Positions 1 through 8,865 of a DNA stretch of 64,000 nucleotides are shown here, one piece after another (within the stretch, counting starts at the first letter, position 1; every line of letters starts with the position of its first letter). The stretch comes from Latrodectus hesperus (lineage: Eukaryota; Arthropoda; Arachnida; Araneae; Theridiidae): assembly GCA_037975125.1 (NCBI GenBank), contig CM075854.1, positions 60,609,926 to 60,673,925 on the forward strand. The letters run 5' to 3'. The notes below the pieces were generated by a model. The model made no database searches. It was given only the letters and a program-made list of their open reading frames with translations, and was not told the DNA's origin. The translations under genes and the position numbers were made by a program.

Positions 1-1852
1 TTATTGGCCAACTCCTCTTTCTCACGTAATATATTTTCAATGAAGCTGTCAACAGCATTGGGTCCTCTGTATACTGTGATAGGTTTTAGTGTGTTACCAT
101 CTGGTCCTATGATGATATAGGCATAACCACATGGTTTATGGTGAGCAATTTTATTTGTGTAAGATGTTGTGGTGTTGGGTGTGCATGCAGATATTTTTTC
201 TATGATTGTGTTGAAATCTGCATAAATTATGTAGGGTACGGGATGTTGGAAATGATAATTAGAAAATTCTAAATTGTTATCTTCGTGATTTGGCATTTTA
301 ATGTTTTGAGGACTATGCTGTCGACAGTGAATAGCATGTTCCTTTAATGAATGTTCTTCAGCAAAACGATAGAGACACCTGTAGCAATAATGTCGTACAC
401 CATCATGCTTGGTACGATCTCTCATTAGCCTTAAAATGTTCCTTATGAGGCAGTAGTGGCTGGTCTGTTCAATGGAAATGAGCAATAGATTGCAACAATC
501 TTCATCTTCCCTGTCAGAAATATACAGAGGAAAAACTTCCTCATCATATCCAAAGACATTGATACGAAGATTTCAATCTTTCGATGACTCGAATTTTGCC
601 TACAGGAACAGGACATTTAACCCCTCCCAAATTAACATCGGTTTTAAAATTTGAATAATGACCGATACGTTCAGGATTATCCCTTCGGTGAATGTTGAAT
701 CGAAAAGCCAATATACACCAGAGGAGACATTTGTGGTCATTATTCTGAATGTTTAAAACAGCCTTTTTGAGGACTATTTTATTTGGGAGAGGTATGTAGC
801 TACTTGCGGCTAATGGATGATATTTTGCTGAATTTATGCTAAAGAACAAAATTTTCTCCAATACCCAACCAGATCCCCTCTCTGTAAACTCGTCTAAAGA
901 GGAGAGAATTTTCGTTTCACCTTCTTCAATGTGCCTGTCTATTGTATCGGTTGTGAGTTCAGTAGCAAATCTGAAACGGAAGAAGGGAAAGGCAAATTCT
1001 AATTCACCATCTTCAGACATTCTGCTCATTAAAACTTTCACCACCCCGTACCATTTAACCGATGATAATTCTTCAAGTTCCTCCAACAACTTACTACGAA
1101 TCTTGGGTCTCATCTCACCGAAGAATGGAATAAAATCAGATTCATTTTCTTCGAGAGGTTCGAACGTGAAGATGGCGAAAGTATTGAGAGCTCTTTGCTG
1201 AACTCGAAAGACGTTTAGGGTGGGTAGGTACGGCCGTGGACTTACATTTTACATGATGTGTTGTGTGAACATGTGCAGTTAATTGTAACCTTGAATTAAA
1301 TTTTAATTCACAGTGATTACATTCATGCATTTTATTACGCTGGTGTGTGTGTGTGAATTAACACATGTCTTTTTAATGCACTGTTGCGTGTAAACTGTTT
1401 CTCACATATGTTGCAAGCAAAATTTTTAATATCACTGTGAATATTCAAGTGTTGATTTAAGTTACGTTTAAAGGTAAAACTTTTTCCACACTGATCGCAA
1501 ACCTAAAAACCGAAATAATTCGTTTTAGAATTTTTATTTCTCTTTTATTATTTTATGAACACTTAATATTTTAATAGTTTTTATTATTATAATTTTGTAG
1601 AGTATATAACTAACTAATTTTATTTTACTAACAATTGTGTTATGATAATTTTCAAATATAAATACAAGTTAAAATTATTTTTTTTCAAACTTTAGTAAAC
1701 TTTGAATGAATACTAATGTTAGAAAATTTAAATTGTGGAGGGAATTTTATTATACGTTTAAACTTTAAAACTTATCAAAAAAGGGGACTTGGTATGAATT
1801 TTATATATAACTCTGATTACAAAATAATATCCTGAAACATGCAAGTATTCAC

Positions 1853-2035
1853 ATGAGCAGATGAGTTTGAAATCGATGATTCAGCCTTTGATTGTTTGAT
1901 AGTTGACGATACGCCACTAGACAATGTAGTAGGTTCGACATCCCAAACGGGGTTTGAGTCATTCCATTCATCTTGTAATTCTACGGCGTTGAGAATTTCT
2001 CTTAATTCCTCATCAGGAATGCCAAAGTCAATAAA
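1853..2035 (-). CDS. Exon 2 of the Polinton polB gene (acidic linker)
   Basis: A 183-bp open segment, exactly 61 codons, between a CGTAG acceptor (2036-2040) and a GTGAAT donor. It encodes an acidic, Ser/Thr-rich stretch (FGIPDEELREILNAVEL, then NPVWDVEPTTLSSG) with no domain I recognise. It sits between the start exon and the zinc-finger exon, all in phase 0, so it probably forms a flexible N-terminal extension of the polymerase. The segment lacks its own plausible start codon, which favours an internal exon over a separate gene. Confidence 0.5.
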
Positions 2036-2301
2036 CTACGGAAAATAAAAATGTTAGTATAGTGATCTAATCAAATTAAAAAGAGTTGTTTTTCGGTCAA
2101 ATACATTCACTTTAAAACAAAGGTATGCGATATTATACTGAAATCGCGAGATAAATATATCACGTGACTCTAGCTTTGCGATAACTCTAATCAATGCGAT
2201 TCGTTATACATGCGTCATCACATGATTGGTGTGTAACAATTCTTATCATAAAATGCAATAGCTATCTTATCACTTAAGTAAACCAATGAATGTACTATAT
2301 A

Positions 2302-2600
2302 CAGGGTGATTATAAAAAAACTTTGCCAACATCTGCACTTCTAGCGTCCATTCTATTTAACCGATCAAGATGATACTTCAAATATAGTTCTTTTGAGATA
2401 TGCGCTCGAGATTCTGTGAATGGCAACACACTGGCTATCGCGATTACAGTTATAGTGATAGAAACTCGAAATTTTCGAATGGCAACGCCTACTTTTTACC
2501 ATCGCAAAATGTTCAGCACATGCGAAAACCCTAAATAGCGTTGAAACGGTACCGATATGTCCGAAAACCGACGTGTTATACACATACAAACAGTTCTTCA
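2302..2600. repeat. Left terminal inverted repeat of the nested mariner
   Basis: About 300 bp that reappears inverted at about 3935-4234 with only scattered differences. It starts with CAGGGTG directly after a TA target site. Long inverted repeats of this kind normally hold transposase binding sites and the promoter. Confidence 0.85.
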
Positions 2601-2685
2601 AGGCGCACGGAGGAATAATGCATACGACAGAGACAAGACACTGCTCAATGATGAGAACAAATAGAGAAAAAAATCTTTATTAATT

Positions 2686-3765
2686 TCAAACATTTTCCAC
2701 ATGAGTGCCATCACAGGCAATTACGCATTGCATGCGGGAGACGGTGGACAATGTCGCTGCATGCAACATGGCACGAGGGATGTTTCCAATCTCACGCCGT
2801 ATAGAATCCTTTAAGTCCGACAATGTTTGAGGATTGCACAGATAAACTCTGGATTTGAGATAGCCCCAAAACCAGAAATCCATAGGCGTCAGATCTGGCG
2901 ATCGCGCAGGCCACGGAAAAGGATAATAGCGTGAGATGATGCGATCACCAAAATACTGATCCAGGAGCCTTTTAACTGACCTCGCTATATGTGGAGGTGC
3001 GCCATCTTGCATCCAAAGAATGTCATTGAATGCATTCAGCCGACGCAACTCCGGTAAGACATAATTTTTCAGCATGGCTGCATACCGAGGGCCCGTTACA
3101 GAACATGTTGCAGGGCCAGTCGGGGTCGTTTCCTCAAAGAAGAACGCGCCCAGAACAAATTTAGCTGTAATGCCGCACCACGCAGTCACTTTGGCGTCAA
3201 ATAATGGTACTGGCGCCACAGCATGAGGATTCGTCTCTCCCCAGTGCACACAATTCTTTGTGTTAATGCTGCCATTTAAGGTGAAATGCGCCTCGTCCGG
3301 CCATAGTATGCGAAGTGGCCAGTCGTTATCCGCATCATATCGTAACAAAAATGCATTTGCGAAGTCCAGACGTTGTTGTGGGTCACCCGGCTCCAACATC
3401 TGGACGCGCTGGAACCGATAGGGAAACATGTGAAGTACCGAGCGCAAGAGCTTGCGGATCGTTGAGTTCGGAATATCCAACACGCGCGCTATGCCTCTTG
3501 CGGTTTCTGTGTGTCCTGCAGTCACTGTATGGTGCACTTCCATGACAACGTCCTCAGAAACAGTTGGCCGTCCGGAGCGCTGTTTGTCACAGGTGCAGCC
3601 TGTATCTTCGAATTTCCGCACTAAATCACGCAGAGCTTGCAGAGTACATGGGCCGCGTCGTTGTCGATGATTGCGGCGATACACACGCAAGGCTTCCGCA
3701 GCGTTCATCCCATTTTGGTAATAGAGTTTGATCAATTCACCGCGAACTTTCCTAGGAAGACTCAT
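2686..3765 (-). CDS. Mariner-type transposase with DUF4817-like HTH, intact
   Basis: A 359-residue cut-and-paste transposase, uninterrupted. The N-terminus (residues about 5-75) is a helix-turn-helix of the DUF4817 type ending in the GRPTVSE linker typical of Tc1/mariner proteins. The catalytic acidic residues are seen in WPDEAHF (about residue 155), WMQDGAPPHIA (about 250) and SPDLTPMDFWFWGYLK (about 295). By my count 41 residues separate the last two aspartates (MQD to PMD), suggesting a DD41D-type catalytic site rather than the mariner DD34D or Tc1 DD34E. Length is normal for the superfamily. The start codon is followed directly by MSLPRKVRGELIKLYY, a usual opening. It is the only transposase in the window that is fully open. 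Confidence 0.92.
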   Translation of the reverse strand: MSLPRKVRGELIKLYYQNGMNAAEALRVYRRNHRQRRGPCTLQALRDLVRKFEDTGCTCDKQRSGRPTVSEDVVMEVHHTVTAGHTETARGIARVLDIPNSTIRKLLRSVLHMFPYRFQRVQMLEPGDPQQRLDFANAFLLRYDADNDWPLRILWPDEAHFTLNGSINTKNCVHWGETNPHAVAPVPLFDAKVTAWCGITAKFVLGAFFFEETTPTGPATCSVTGPRYAAMLKNYVLPELRRLNAFNDILWMQDGAPPHIARSVKRLLDQYFGDRIISRYYPFPWPARSPDLTPMDFWFWGYLKSRVYLCNPQTLSDLKDSIRREIGNIPRAMLHAATLSTVSRMQCVIACDGTHVENV

Positions 3766-3934
3766 ATCGTCGGCATGTGCGAGTTCCCGAATGACGACTT
3801 CGCATACCCGCTTGGTATTTTATAGGTTTCCTGCGCTGAATATCTGGCGACCGGCGTTCTGTGATTGGTTCCTTGACTCTGTCACATGCAAATTTATTGC
3901 GTGCGCCCAGATCGTGTTTTATTGGCCGGTTTTC

Positions 3935-4234
3935 AGAACTCTTTTTTGTGTTTGCAGAACACGTCCGTTTTTAGACATATCGGTACCGTTTCAACGCTAT
4001 TAAGGGTTTTCGCATGTGCTGAACATTTTGCGATGGTAAAAAGTAGACGTTGCCATTCGAAAATTTCGAGTTTCTGTCACTATAACTGTAACCGCGAGGG
4101 CCACTGTGTTGTCATTCACAGAATCTTGAGCGCATATCTCAAAAGAACTATATATGAAATATCATCTTGATCGGTTAAATAGAATGGACGCTAGAAGTGC
4201 AGATGTTGGCAAAGTTTTTTTTATAATCACCCTG
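3935..4234. repeat. Right terminal inverted repeat of the nested mariner
   Basis: Inverted partner of 2302-2600, ending CACCCTG before the TA target duplication at 4235-4236. The inner boundary is approximate because similarity fades gradually. Confidence 0.85.
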
Positions 4235-5452
4235 TAATTAAACAATTAAATTCTATTAGAACTTATACTTCTATTTTTGTTAAGAGGTAAGTTATACAAA
4301 CTTGTCACTGTAAATAATTATTTTAATTTCAATAAGAATTAACTAAATGTAAGCCTAAGCTGAAATATTATATTCACCTAAGCTTTCTAACATTTATTTT
4401 AAATTATTCCATTATATTGGACTAATCATCAAATAACATAAGATCTTTTTATAAGTCAAAACATTTAAAATATATCTATGTTAATACATACTATGTAAAA
4501 TAAATTAAAAAACACTTTATAAAAATGCTTTAATTGAACCCGTTAAACATTTATATTTACATACTATGTAAAATAAGTTAATAACACGTTAAACGCGTAT
4601 ATTGAAACGATTTAAATAATCAAACATTTATATTTAGACTATTGAATAAATTAATATGAAATAACGTTAAACGCGTAAACCATTAAATATTTACAGACGA
4701 TTGAAATCTATGCAAATTAACTTCAAAGCTTTTTAAATTGTATTTTTTAAATAAATTAAATGCAATACATAATCAATTGAAATAGTTACATACTATGTAA
4801 AATAAATTGAAAAACACTTTATAAAATTACTTTGATTGAAACCTTTAAACATTTATATTTACAGACTATATAAAATAATTTAATATTAAATAGCGTTAAA
4901 CTCGTGAATTGGACATCATTAAAACAATTGAATATTTATATTTACATACTATGTAAAATAATTTAATATTAAATAGTCTTAAATACATAGATTGAAATCA
5001 TTAAAATAATCAAACATTTATATTTAGACACTCTATTAAATAAATTAATATGAAATAGCGTTAAACGCATAAACCATTAAATATTTACAGACGATTGAAA
5101 TATATGCAAATTAAGTTCAAAACATTTAAATTGTATTTTTAAAGAAATTAAGTGTAGCACATAATCAATTGAAATATTTACTATATAAGATAAGTTAATA
5201 TTCAACAGCGTTAAACATGTAAATTGAAATTAAAGCAGTGAAAATTTTATATTTACACATGATATGAAAGAAATTGAAAACACTATATTAAAATAAGTAG
5301 ATTGCAAACATTAGATAATATATATACACAGTTAAAATATTTTAACATTATACAAATTATATTAAAAACATTGATCTGAATAGATAAACACACTAAATAT
5401 AAATAACAATAAATCTAATCCTTTAAATATTAATTCAGCCTAAGAAAAATTT
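4235..5452. repeat. AT-rich intron segment with degenerate repeats carrying GTTAAACGCGT motifs
   Basis: From about 4480 to 5350 the sequence is made of imperfect direct repeats. The phrase TTTACATACTATGTAAAATAA recurs in variants near 4488, 4557, 4790 and 4943. A longer block starting near 4629 recurs near 5019 (period about 390 bp). The word GTTAAACGCGT or a near form occurs near 4590, 4662, 4899, 5057 and 5208. No coding potential is seen. In the spliced model this is intron 1 of polB, but it could also be a replication or regulatory region of the Polinton. Confidence 0.6.
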
Positions 5453-5458
5453 ACTTAC

Positions 5459-5503
5459 TTGAGAAGATTCCATAGCTGAATTCTGTTTCTGAGAAGATTC
5501 CAT
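5459..5503 (-). CDS. Exon 1 of the Polinton polB gene
   Basis: Minus-strand start codon at 5503 followed by fifteen codons built from a 30-bp direct repeat (5461-5490 and 5491-5520, with a degenerate third copy to 5550). The exon stops at a strong GTAAGT donor (5453-5458). It lies about 90-100 bp downstream of a TATA box and heat-shock elements, a sensible 5' UTR length. The assignment to polB rests on matching phase with exons 2 and 3. cDNA would be needed to prove it. Confidence 0.5.
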
Positions 5504-5620
5504 AGCTGAATTCTGATTCTAAGAAGATTCTATAGTCGATTGAAGACGTACTGAACTAAAAGCGTACTTTCACTTAAGCAGATGAGAGTAAGTATGAAAT
5601 GTTGATAAAGTTTCACCCCT

Positions 5621-5630
5621 TTTTATATCC
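5621..5630 (-). promoter_or_regulatory. TATA box for polB transcript
   Basis: On the minus strand this reads GGATATAAAA, followed by AGGGG. The start codon of exon 1 is about 120 bases downstream, leaving room for a start site about 30 bases from the TATA box and a short 5' UTR. Confidence 0.6.
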
Positions 5631-5636
5631 AGCGAA

Positions 5637-5649
5637 GAATGTTCCAGAA
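5637..5649 (-). promoter_or_regulatory. Three-unit heat-shock element next to the polB TATA box
   Basis: GAATGTTCCAGAA is GAAtgTTCcaGAA, three perfect alternating HSF units. It ends about nine bases upstream (in the minus direction) of the TATA box at 5621-5627. That is the compact layout of heat-shock gene promoters. Confidence 0.7.
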
Positions 5650-5729
5650 CTGATAACATATCATCATCCTATCACTCTCCTTTTATCGGCTTCTATCAGG
5701 TTTTAACTAATATCTTTCAAAAACTGAAA

Positions 5730-5747
5730 GAACATTCTAGAATGTTC
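5730..5747. promoter_or_regulatory. Perfect four-unit heat-shock element
   Basis: The palindrome GAACATTCTAGAATGTTC matches the HSF consensus GAAnnTTCnnGAAnnTTC at all conserved positions. A two-unit element TTCtgGAA follows at 5755-5762. Function is inferred from the motif only. Confidence 0.7.
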
Positions 5748-6052
5748 TATCAGTTTCTGGAAGTAAACGGATTTCACATGAGACATGTGTCATGATACAG
5801 AAGACAAAATCTTTTAGTAGATAACACCCTCCTGATTAATTATTGATAAGAATGAGGGGTTAAAACATTCTATCATGTTCTATCAGTTTCGATCAGCTTC
5901 TATGTAAATAACTGATATCTTATTTCCAAGAACAGATTTCACTCGTCATTCGCATTTCACAGATAATGATAACGTGATTCTGATAAGAGTGAGGGGCTAA
6001 AAGCGTTAATCACATTTGATTCATTTTCACTGTAACTCCCAAAGTATAAACT

Positions 6053-6577
6053 ATGTCGAATTTAAATGTTATATTAAAAAAGGGATTTTACCTCACTGAA
6101 AAATCTGATATTATTTTAAAATCTTTAATGCAATTAAGTTATCATGATTTAAAATTAAAAATTTGTAATCGAATTTGCATTCCGAAACGTAAATGCTTAG
6201 CTTACGGCGACGAAGAAGTCAATTATTCTTTTTCTGGAATGACTCTATCTGCGGAGCCTTGGACACCATTAATGTTAGAAATCAAAAAGGATATTGAAAC
6301 TGAAATAGGAGTTAGTTTCAATTACTGCTTAATATTGGATTCATCTACATCAATTTGTTGCGTGAGTTTTGGAGCAGAAAGAAACGTGGAGTTTTACCAA
6401 AAAGGTAAATTAGAAAGAAGTATTTCAAGTTCGCATGGGGATCTCTATGTGATGTACCCTCCTACGAATCAGATGTATAGTCATAAAATACCATCTCAAC
6501 CTGAAATTACAAGTCCTAGTATCAGTTTGACATTTAGAAAATTACAAAGATTGGAGTCTAATAAGGAAACACATAAT
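6053..6577 (+). CDS. AlkB-like 2-oxoglutarate/Fe(II) oxygenase homologue lacking the HxD motif (first exon)
   Basis: Cargo gene of the Polinton. The 175-codon exon resembles the ALKBH2/ALKBH3 group of DNA repair demethylases: substrate-side motif LAYGDEEVNYSFSGM (residues about 49-63), WTPLMLEI, FNYCLI, then SFGAERNVEF, HGDLYVM, the second iron histidine in YSHKIP and the 2-oxoglutarate arginine in SLTFRKL. The segment that should carry the iron-binding His-x-Asp between FNYCLI and the SFGAER strand is missing, about 20 residues, in frame. The product is therefore predicted to bind iron poorly and may be inactive or repurposed. The exon ends at a GTAAGT donor; reading through instead adds only a few codons. 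Transcription diverges from polB and probably shares its heat-shock elements. Confidence 0.7.
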
Positions 6578-6660
6578 GTAAGTATTAATCTTTAGAATAT
6601 ATTTATATTTTATTTAATTCTTTATATCAAAGTATTCAAAATGAATTTAATTTTATTTAG

Positions 6661-6946
6661 GAAGAGACTACTAATAATTGTATGCCACCGTCTAAGCGAT
6701 TGCGAACTGATGAATCTCACAATTTGGGAGAAATTAATGTATGATAACAGTTTAAATTAATCTTATAGAATGTAATTGTGTATTAAATTTATTGTGTTCA
6801 AAATGCTGAAAATATTTATTTTTCACAGCAATCTTGTGATGAATTACCTAGCGGAGATTGGCTAGATAAATACATAGTGGACTCTTCGTTAATTGAAAAG
6901 AAAAAACCCTCTTTCAAAGAAATTCGTAGGTGGAATTTGGTATTCG
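6661..6946 (+). CDS. Two small downstream exons of the cargo transcript
   Basis: Exon 6661-6738 (26 codons) lies between a TTTATTTAG acceptor and a GTATGA donor and encodes a Lys/Arg cluster (PPSKRLR) that looks like a nuclear localisation signal. Exon 6829-6946 lies between a TTTTTCACAG acceptor and a GTATGT donor and encodes SGDWLDKYIVDSSLIE and KPSFKEIRRWNLVF. Phases agree (0, 0, then 1). They may extend the AlkB-like protein or belong to the following Cys-rich gene. I recognise no domain. The introns are short (about 80-90 bp) and AT-rich. Confidence 0.5.
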
Positions 6947-6997
6947 GTATGTTTATTATACTAAACTGTTAGGAAAATAATTTGAAAATTCAATTTC

Positions 6998-7698
6998 GTG
7001 AATTTATGGAGAATGCCACAATATGCTTTTACCCATAAAAATGGATTATGTATGATTTTAAGAACTTGGTATGAATTTTGTAAAAAATTTACTGATTTTT
7101 ATTTAAAATATGAAGATACCAGTTTTGTGGCTAATAATGAACTGCTAGTGATGAATACAGATGAAAAATGCATTTTAAAATTATTAAAAATTAATCAAAA
7201 TAAATTCAATATTGAGGAAAGTAAAATTTTTTACATCATTGTAATATTAACAAATTAATAGATTTCATTTATGAAATAAATGAGTGTATTCAAACTACTC
7301 AGTTCTGTGAAATTCTCCCAACTATGTTATCAAATGAGAAATTGAAAATTAATTTAAAATGTAAAGGAGTGAATGATTGTCCCAATAAGGACATTATAGA
7401 AAGTGTGTTAAAGTGCATATTATTAGAAGCTCGTTCTGTAGTTAATGAAAAATTTAAATGCTATGGGTGTAAAATAGATCACCCTTCACAGAGGCAGCAT
7501 GATTGTTTAAATTACCATGGTTATAATAAATATTTAACTTTAGGAGAAGATATTTTATTAATTGTTAATCCATTTAATGTTATGAATGAATTTTGTAAAA
7601 ATTATTGTCTTTATAATTTAAATGATTCTACTTTTCATGATTGGTCACTAATTTATGTGAAAGGTAAAATTGCAGATATGTTACAAATGACTTTTTAG
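6998..7698 (+). pseudogene. Unknown Cys-rich Polinton cargo protein, one frameshift
   Basis: Two overlapping open frames (6998-7258 and 7210-7698) join by a one-base shift in the TTTTTT run near 7230. The first half is helical and aromatic-rich. The second holds a compact zinc-ligand-like motif, CYGCKIDHPSQRQHDCL (about 7460-7515). The arrangement C-x2-C...H...H-x-C suggests a zinc-binding knot. I do not recognise the family with certainty; a resemblance to small Cys/His non-structural proteins of insect single-stranded DNA viruses is a weak impression only. It ends at a TAG, shortly before an AATAAA, and converges with the minus-strand gene block. Confidence 0.5.
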
Positions 7699-7878
7699 AA
7701 ACTGAATGTAAATATTAATAAATATTATTATTTTATATTCATGTGTTTGTCAATTATTTTATGTTTCTAAATAATAAATTTATTTCGTAATAGTTCATTA
7801 TAATTATATTTTATTTCATAATAGTAAAATTATTTGAAAATTATTTTTTAGAATAAGAACAATTTAAATCAAAATATA
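7699..7878. other. Convergent 3' intergenic spacer
   Basis: AT-rich 180 bp between the plus-strand cargo gene and the minus-strand morphogenesis block. It contains AATAAA-type signals in both directions (for example near 7716 on plus and 7770-7790). These probably serve as polyadenylation sites. No ORF is credible here. Confidence 0.5.
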
Positions 7879-8520
7879 TTATTTATTTCCAAGATAACCA
7901 TGATTTTACATATGGAGATTTTTTTCTAGTAGAGACACATTCTTTTTAGCAATTTCTTGTTTTACAACTTCGTTTCTCGCAGGTGATGATAACAAATGTC
8001 TGTTTTTAATATAATGTTTGGGAATATTTAATTCAGATAATCCATTTAAAAATTCATGCAATCCATCAACATTATTTGGTTTTCGGTTTGTAAATATTTA
8101 ATTAAACAAATCTGCTAAATTAGAGTTAATATAAATATGTCCTTTGTAAAGCATTTCACCATTTTGATTCTAACATATTTCTGAAGAATCCCCTTGTAAT
8201 AACCGCAACAAGTTTTGAGCTTGTTTCTTGAAAGAACTTGGAACTGAATTTAATATTGTGTCTGTGTAATAAATATTTTCTTCCTTAAACTTTTGAGTAC
8301 TTTTTATTTCTTCAATTTTTTCTTTGTAAGGTAAGTTATAATTTTGCATATTCATTTTGTTCTGTAATAACTCGTTATATTTTTTAATCTTTTCATAATC
8401 AGTTAATGAACTTTTTAATATAGTTTCCGTTTCTTTATCAAATTGAGACATGTGTTGATTACTTGGTACATGTCTGGATAACGTTTCTTCTGGAATTAAA
8501 GCGAATTTTTTAAACTCCAT
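7879..8520 (-). pseudogene. Conserved Polinton protein of unknown function, stop-interrupted
   Basis: The open part (8170-8520, 116 codons) starts MEFKKFALIPEETLSRH, is coiled-coil-like in the middle, and then hits a stop. In the same frame the reading continues after the stop with NQNGEMLYKGHIYINSNLADL and then, after a second stop near 8100, a segment ending in LNIPKHYIKNR. That layout (N-terminal helical part, then a G-E-x-x-Y-x-G strand and a L-x-V/I-P motif) is the one I know from the uncharacterised last gene of many invertebrate Polintons. The role is unknown. Its start codon overlaps the end of the upstream small basic protein. Confidence 0.6.
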
Positions 8521-8865
8521 TGATTATCGATGTTAAAACACTCAGTGCTGTTGGTATCAATATCTTTAGAAATCCACCCTTTTGAATGACTAACTTTTTC
8601 TTTGTAAATAAAGAAGACTTCTTATCGCTTCACTTTTCGAAGGGTAGTTTTATATCTTCTTAGTCGCTTCTTTTCTTGATCTCATAAGGGAATGTTTCCT
8701 TGTAAAACATTCAAAGTGCATTCGCATATGGCCTTAATACAAGAAATAGGTAATTTCTTTAACAAGTTCCTGTGTAGTTTTTTCGGACAAATATTTAAGA
8801 TTTTTAATTGTTTTAGTTGTTCTCGACTTAACGTCATAATGCAGACTAACGTATTTTAATGCATC
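8510..8865 (-). pseudogene. Small basic Polinton core protein, frameshifted
   Basis: No single long frame remains. Successive frames encode ICECTLNVLQGNI (near 8700-8740), a basic stretch QEKKRLRRYKTTLRKV, and a C-terminal hydrophobic piece LVIQKGGFLKILIPTAL (8530-8580). That order (C-E-C/A-A-L-N motif, basic helix, Q-K/R-GGFL hydrophobic tail) is a recurrent small protein in arthropod Polintons, often placed next to the packaging ATPase and compared with adenoviral core proteins. Several indels are present, so this copy should be dead. The N-terminal limit is approximate. Confidence 0.5.

Larger units (their letters stand above)
2302..4234 (-). mobile_element. Complete Tc1/mariner-superfamily element nested in polB intron
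   Basis: A 1,933-bp element bounded by TA dinucleotides (2300-2301 and 4235-4236). It begins CAGGGTGATTATAAAAA and ends with the inverted copy. The inverted repeats are unusually long, roughly 300 bp each (2302 to about 2600; about 3935 to 4234), and still closely matched. The single internal ORF (2686-3765) is intact, so the insertion is recent and could still be active. It interrupts the first intron of the Polinton polymerase gene rather than an exon. Confidence 0.92.
1..5503 (-). pseudogene. Polinton protein-primed DNA polymerase B, N-terminal part, spliced, frameshifted
   Basis: Replicative polymerase of the Polinton, expected to copy the element by protein priming. Only the N-terminal portion lies in the window. 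Exon 1 (5459-5503) is followed by a GTAAGT donor. Exon 2 (1853-2035, 183 bp) and exon 3 (1502 leftwards) both start in phase 0. Exon 3 begins with C2H2 zinc fingers (CDQCGKSF, CNICEKQF, CNHCELKF), then the polymerase N-terminal region (RGSGWVLEKILFF, ASSYIPLP, NNDHKCLLWC). Near the left edge comes another finger-like segment (HYCYRCLYRF) and the exonuclease-like start YIIYADFN. Frameshifts are seen near 1345 (in an AC run), near 1150-1200 and near 544. The finger/polymerase combination is known from arthropod Polintons. The splice model is my inference. Intron 1 (2036-5458) contains the nested mariner. Confidence 0.8.
5504..6052. promoter_or_regulatory. Divergent promoter region of polB and the AlkB-like gene
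   Basis: Intergenic region between two divergently transcribed Polinton transcription units. It contains two clear heat-shock elements, a TATA box for polB, several GATA motifs, and a direct repeat starting TGATAAGAATGAGGGG (5844-5865 and 5981-6002). Variants of TTCTATCA are sprinkled between 5690 and 5905. A weak TATA-like CTAAAAG (about 5997) lies about 50 bp before the plus-strand start at 6053. Confidence 0.65.

Noticed and set aside
3315..4170. Several plus ORFs in the mariner element
   Set aside because: Antisense shadows of the transposase gene and of the terminal inverted repeat.
4480..5350. CRISPR-like array
   Set aside because: Repeats are degenerate, long-period and unequal, without uniform spacers; the setting is clearly eukaryotic.
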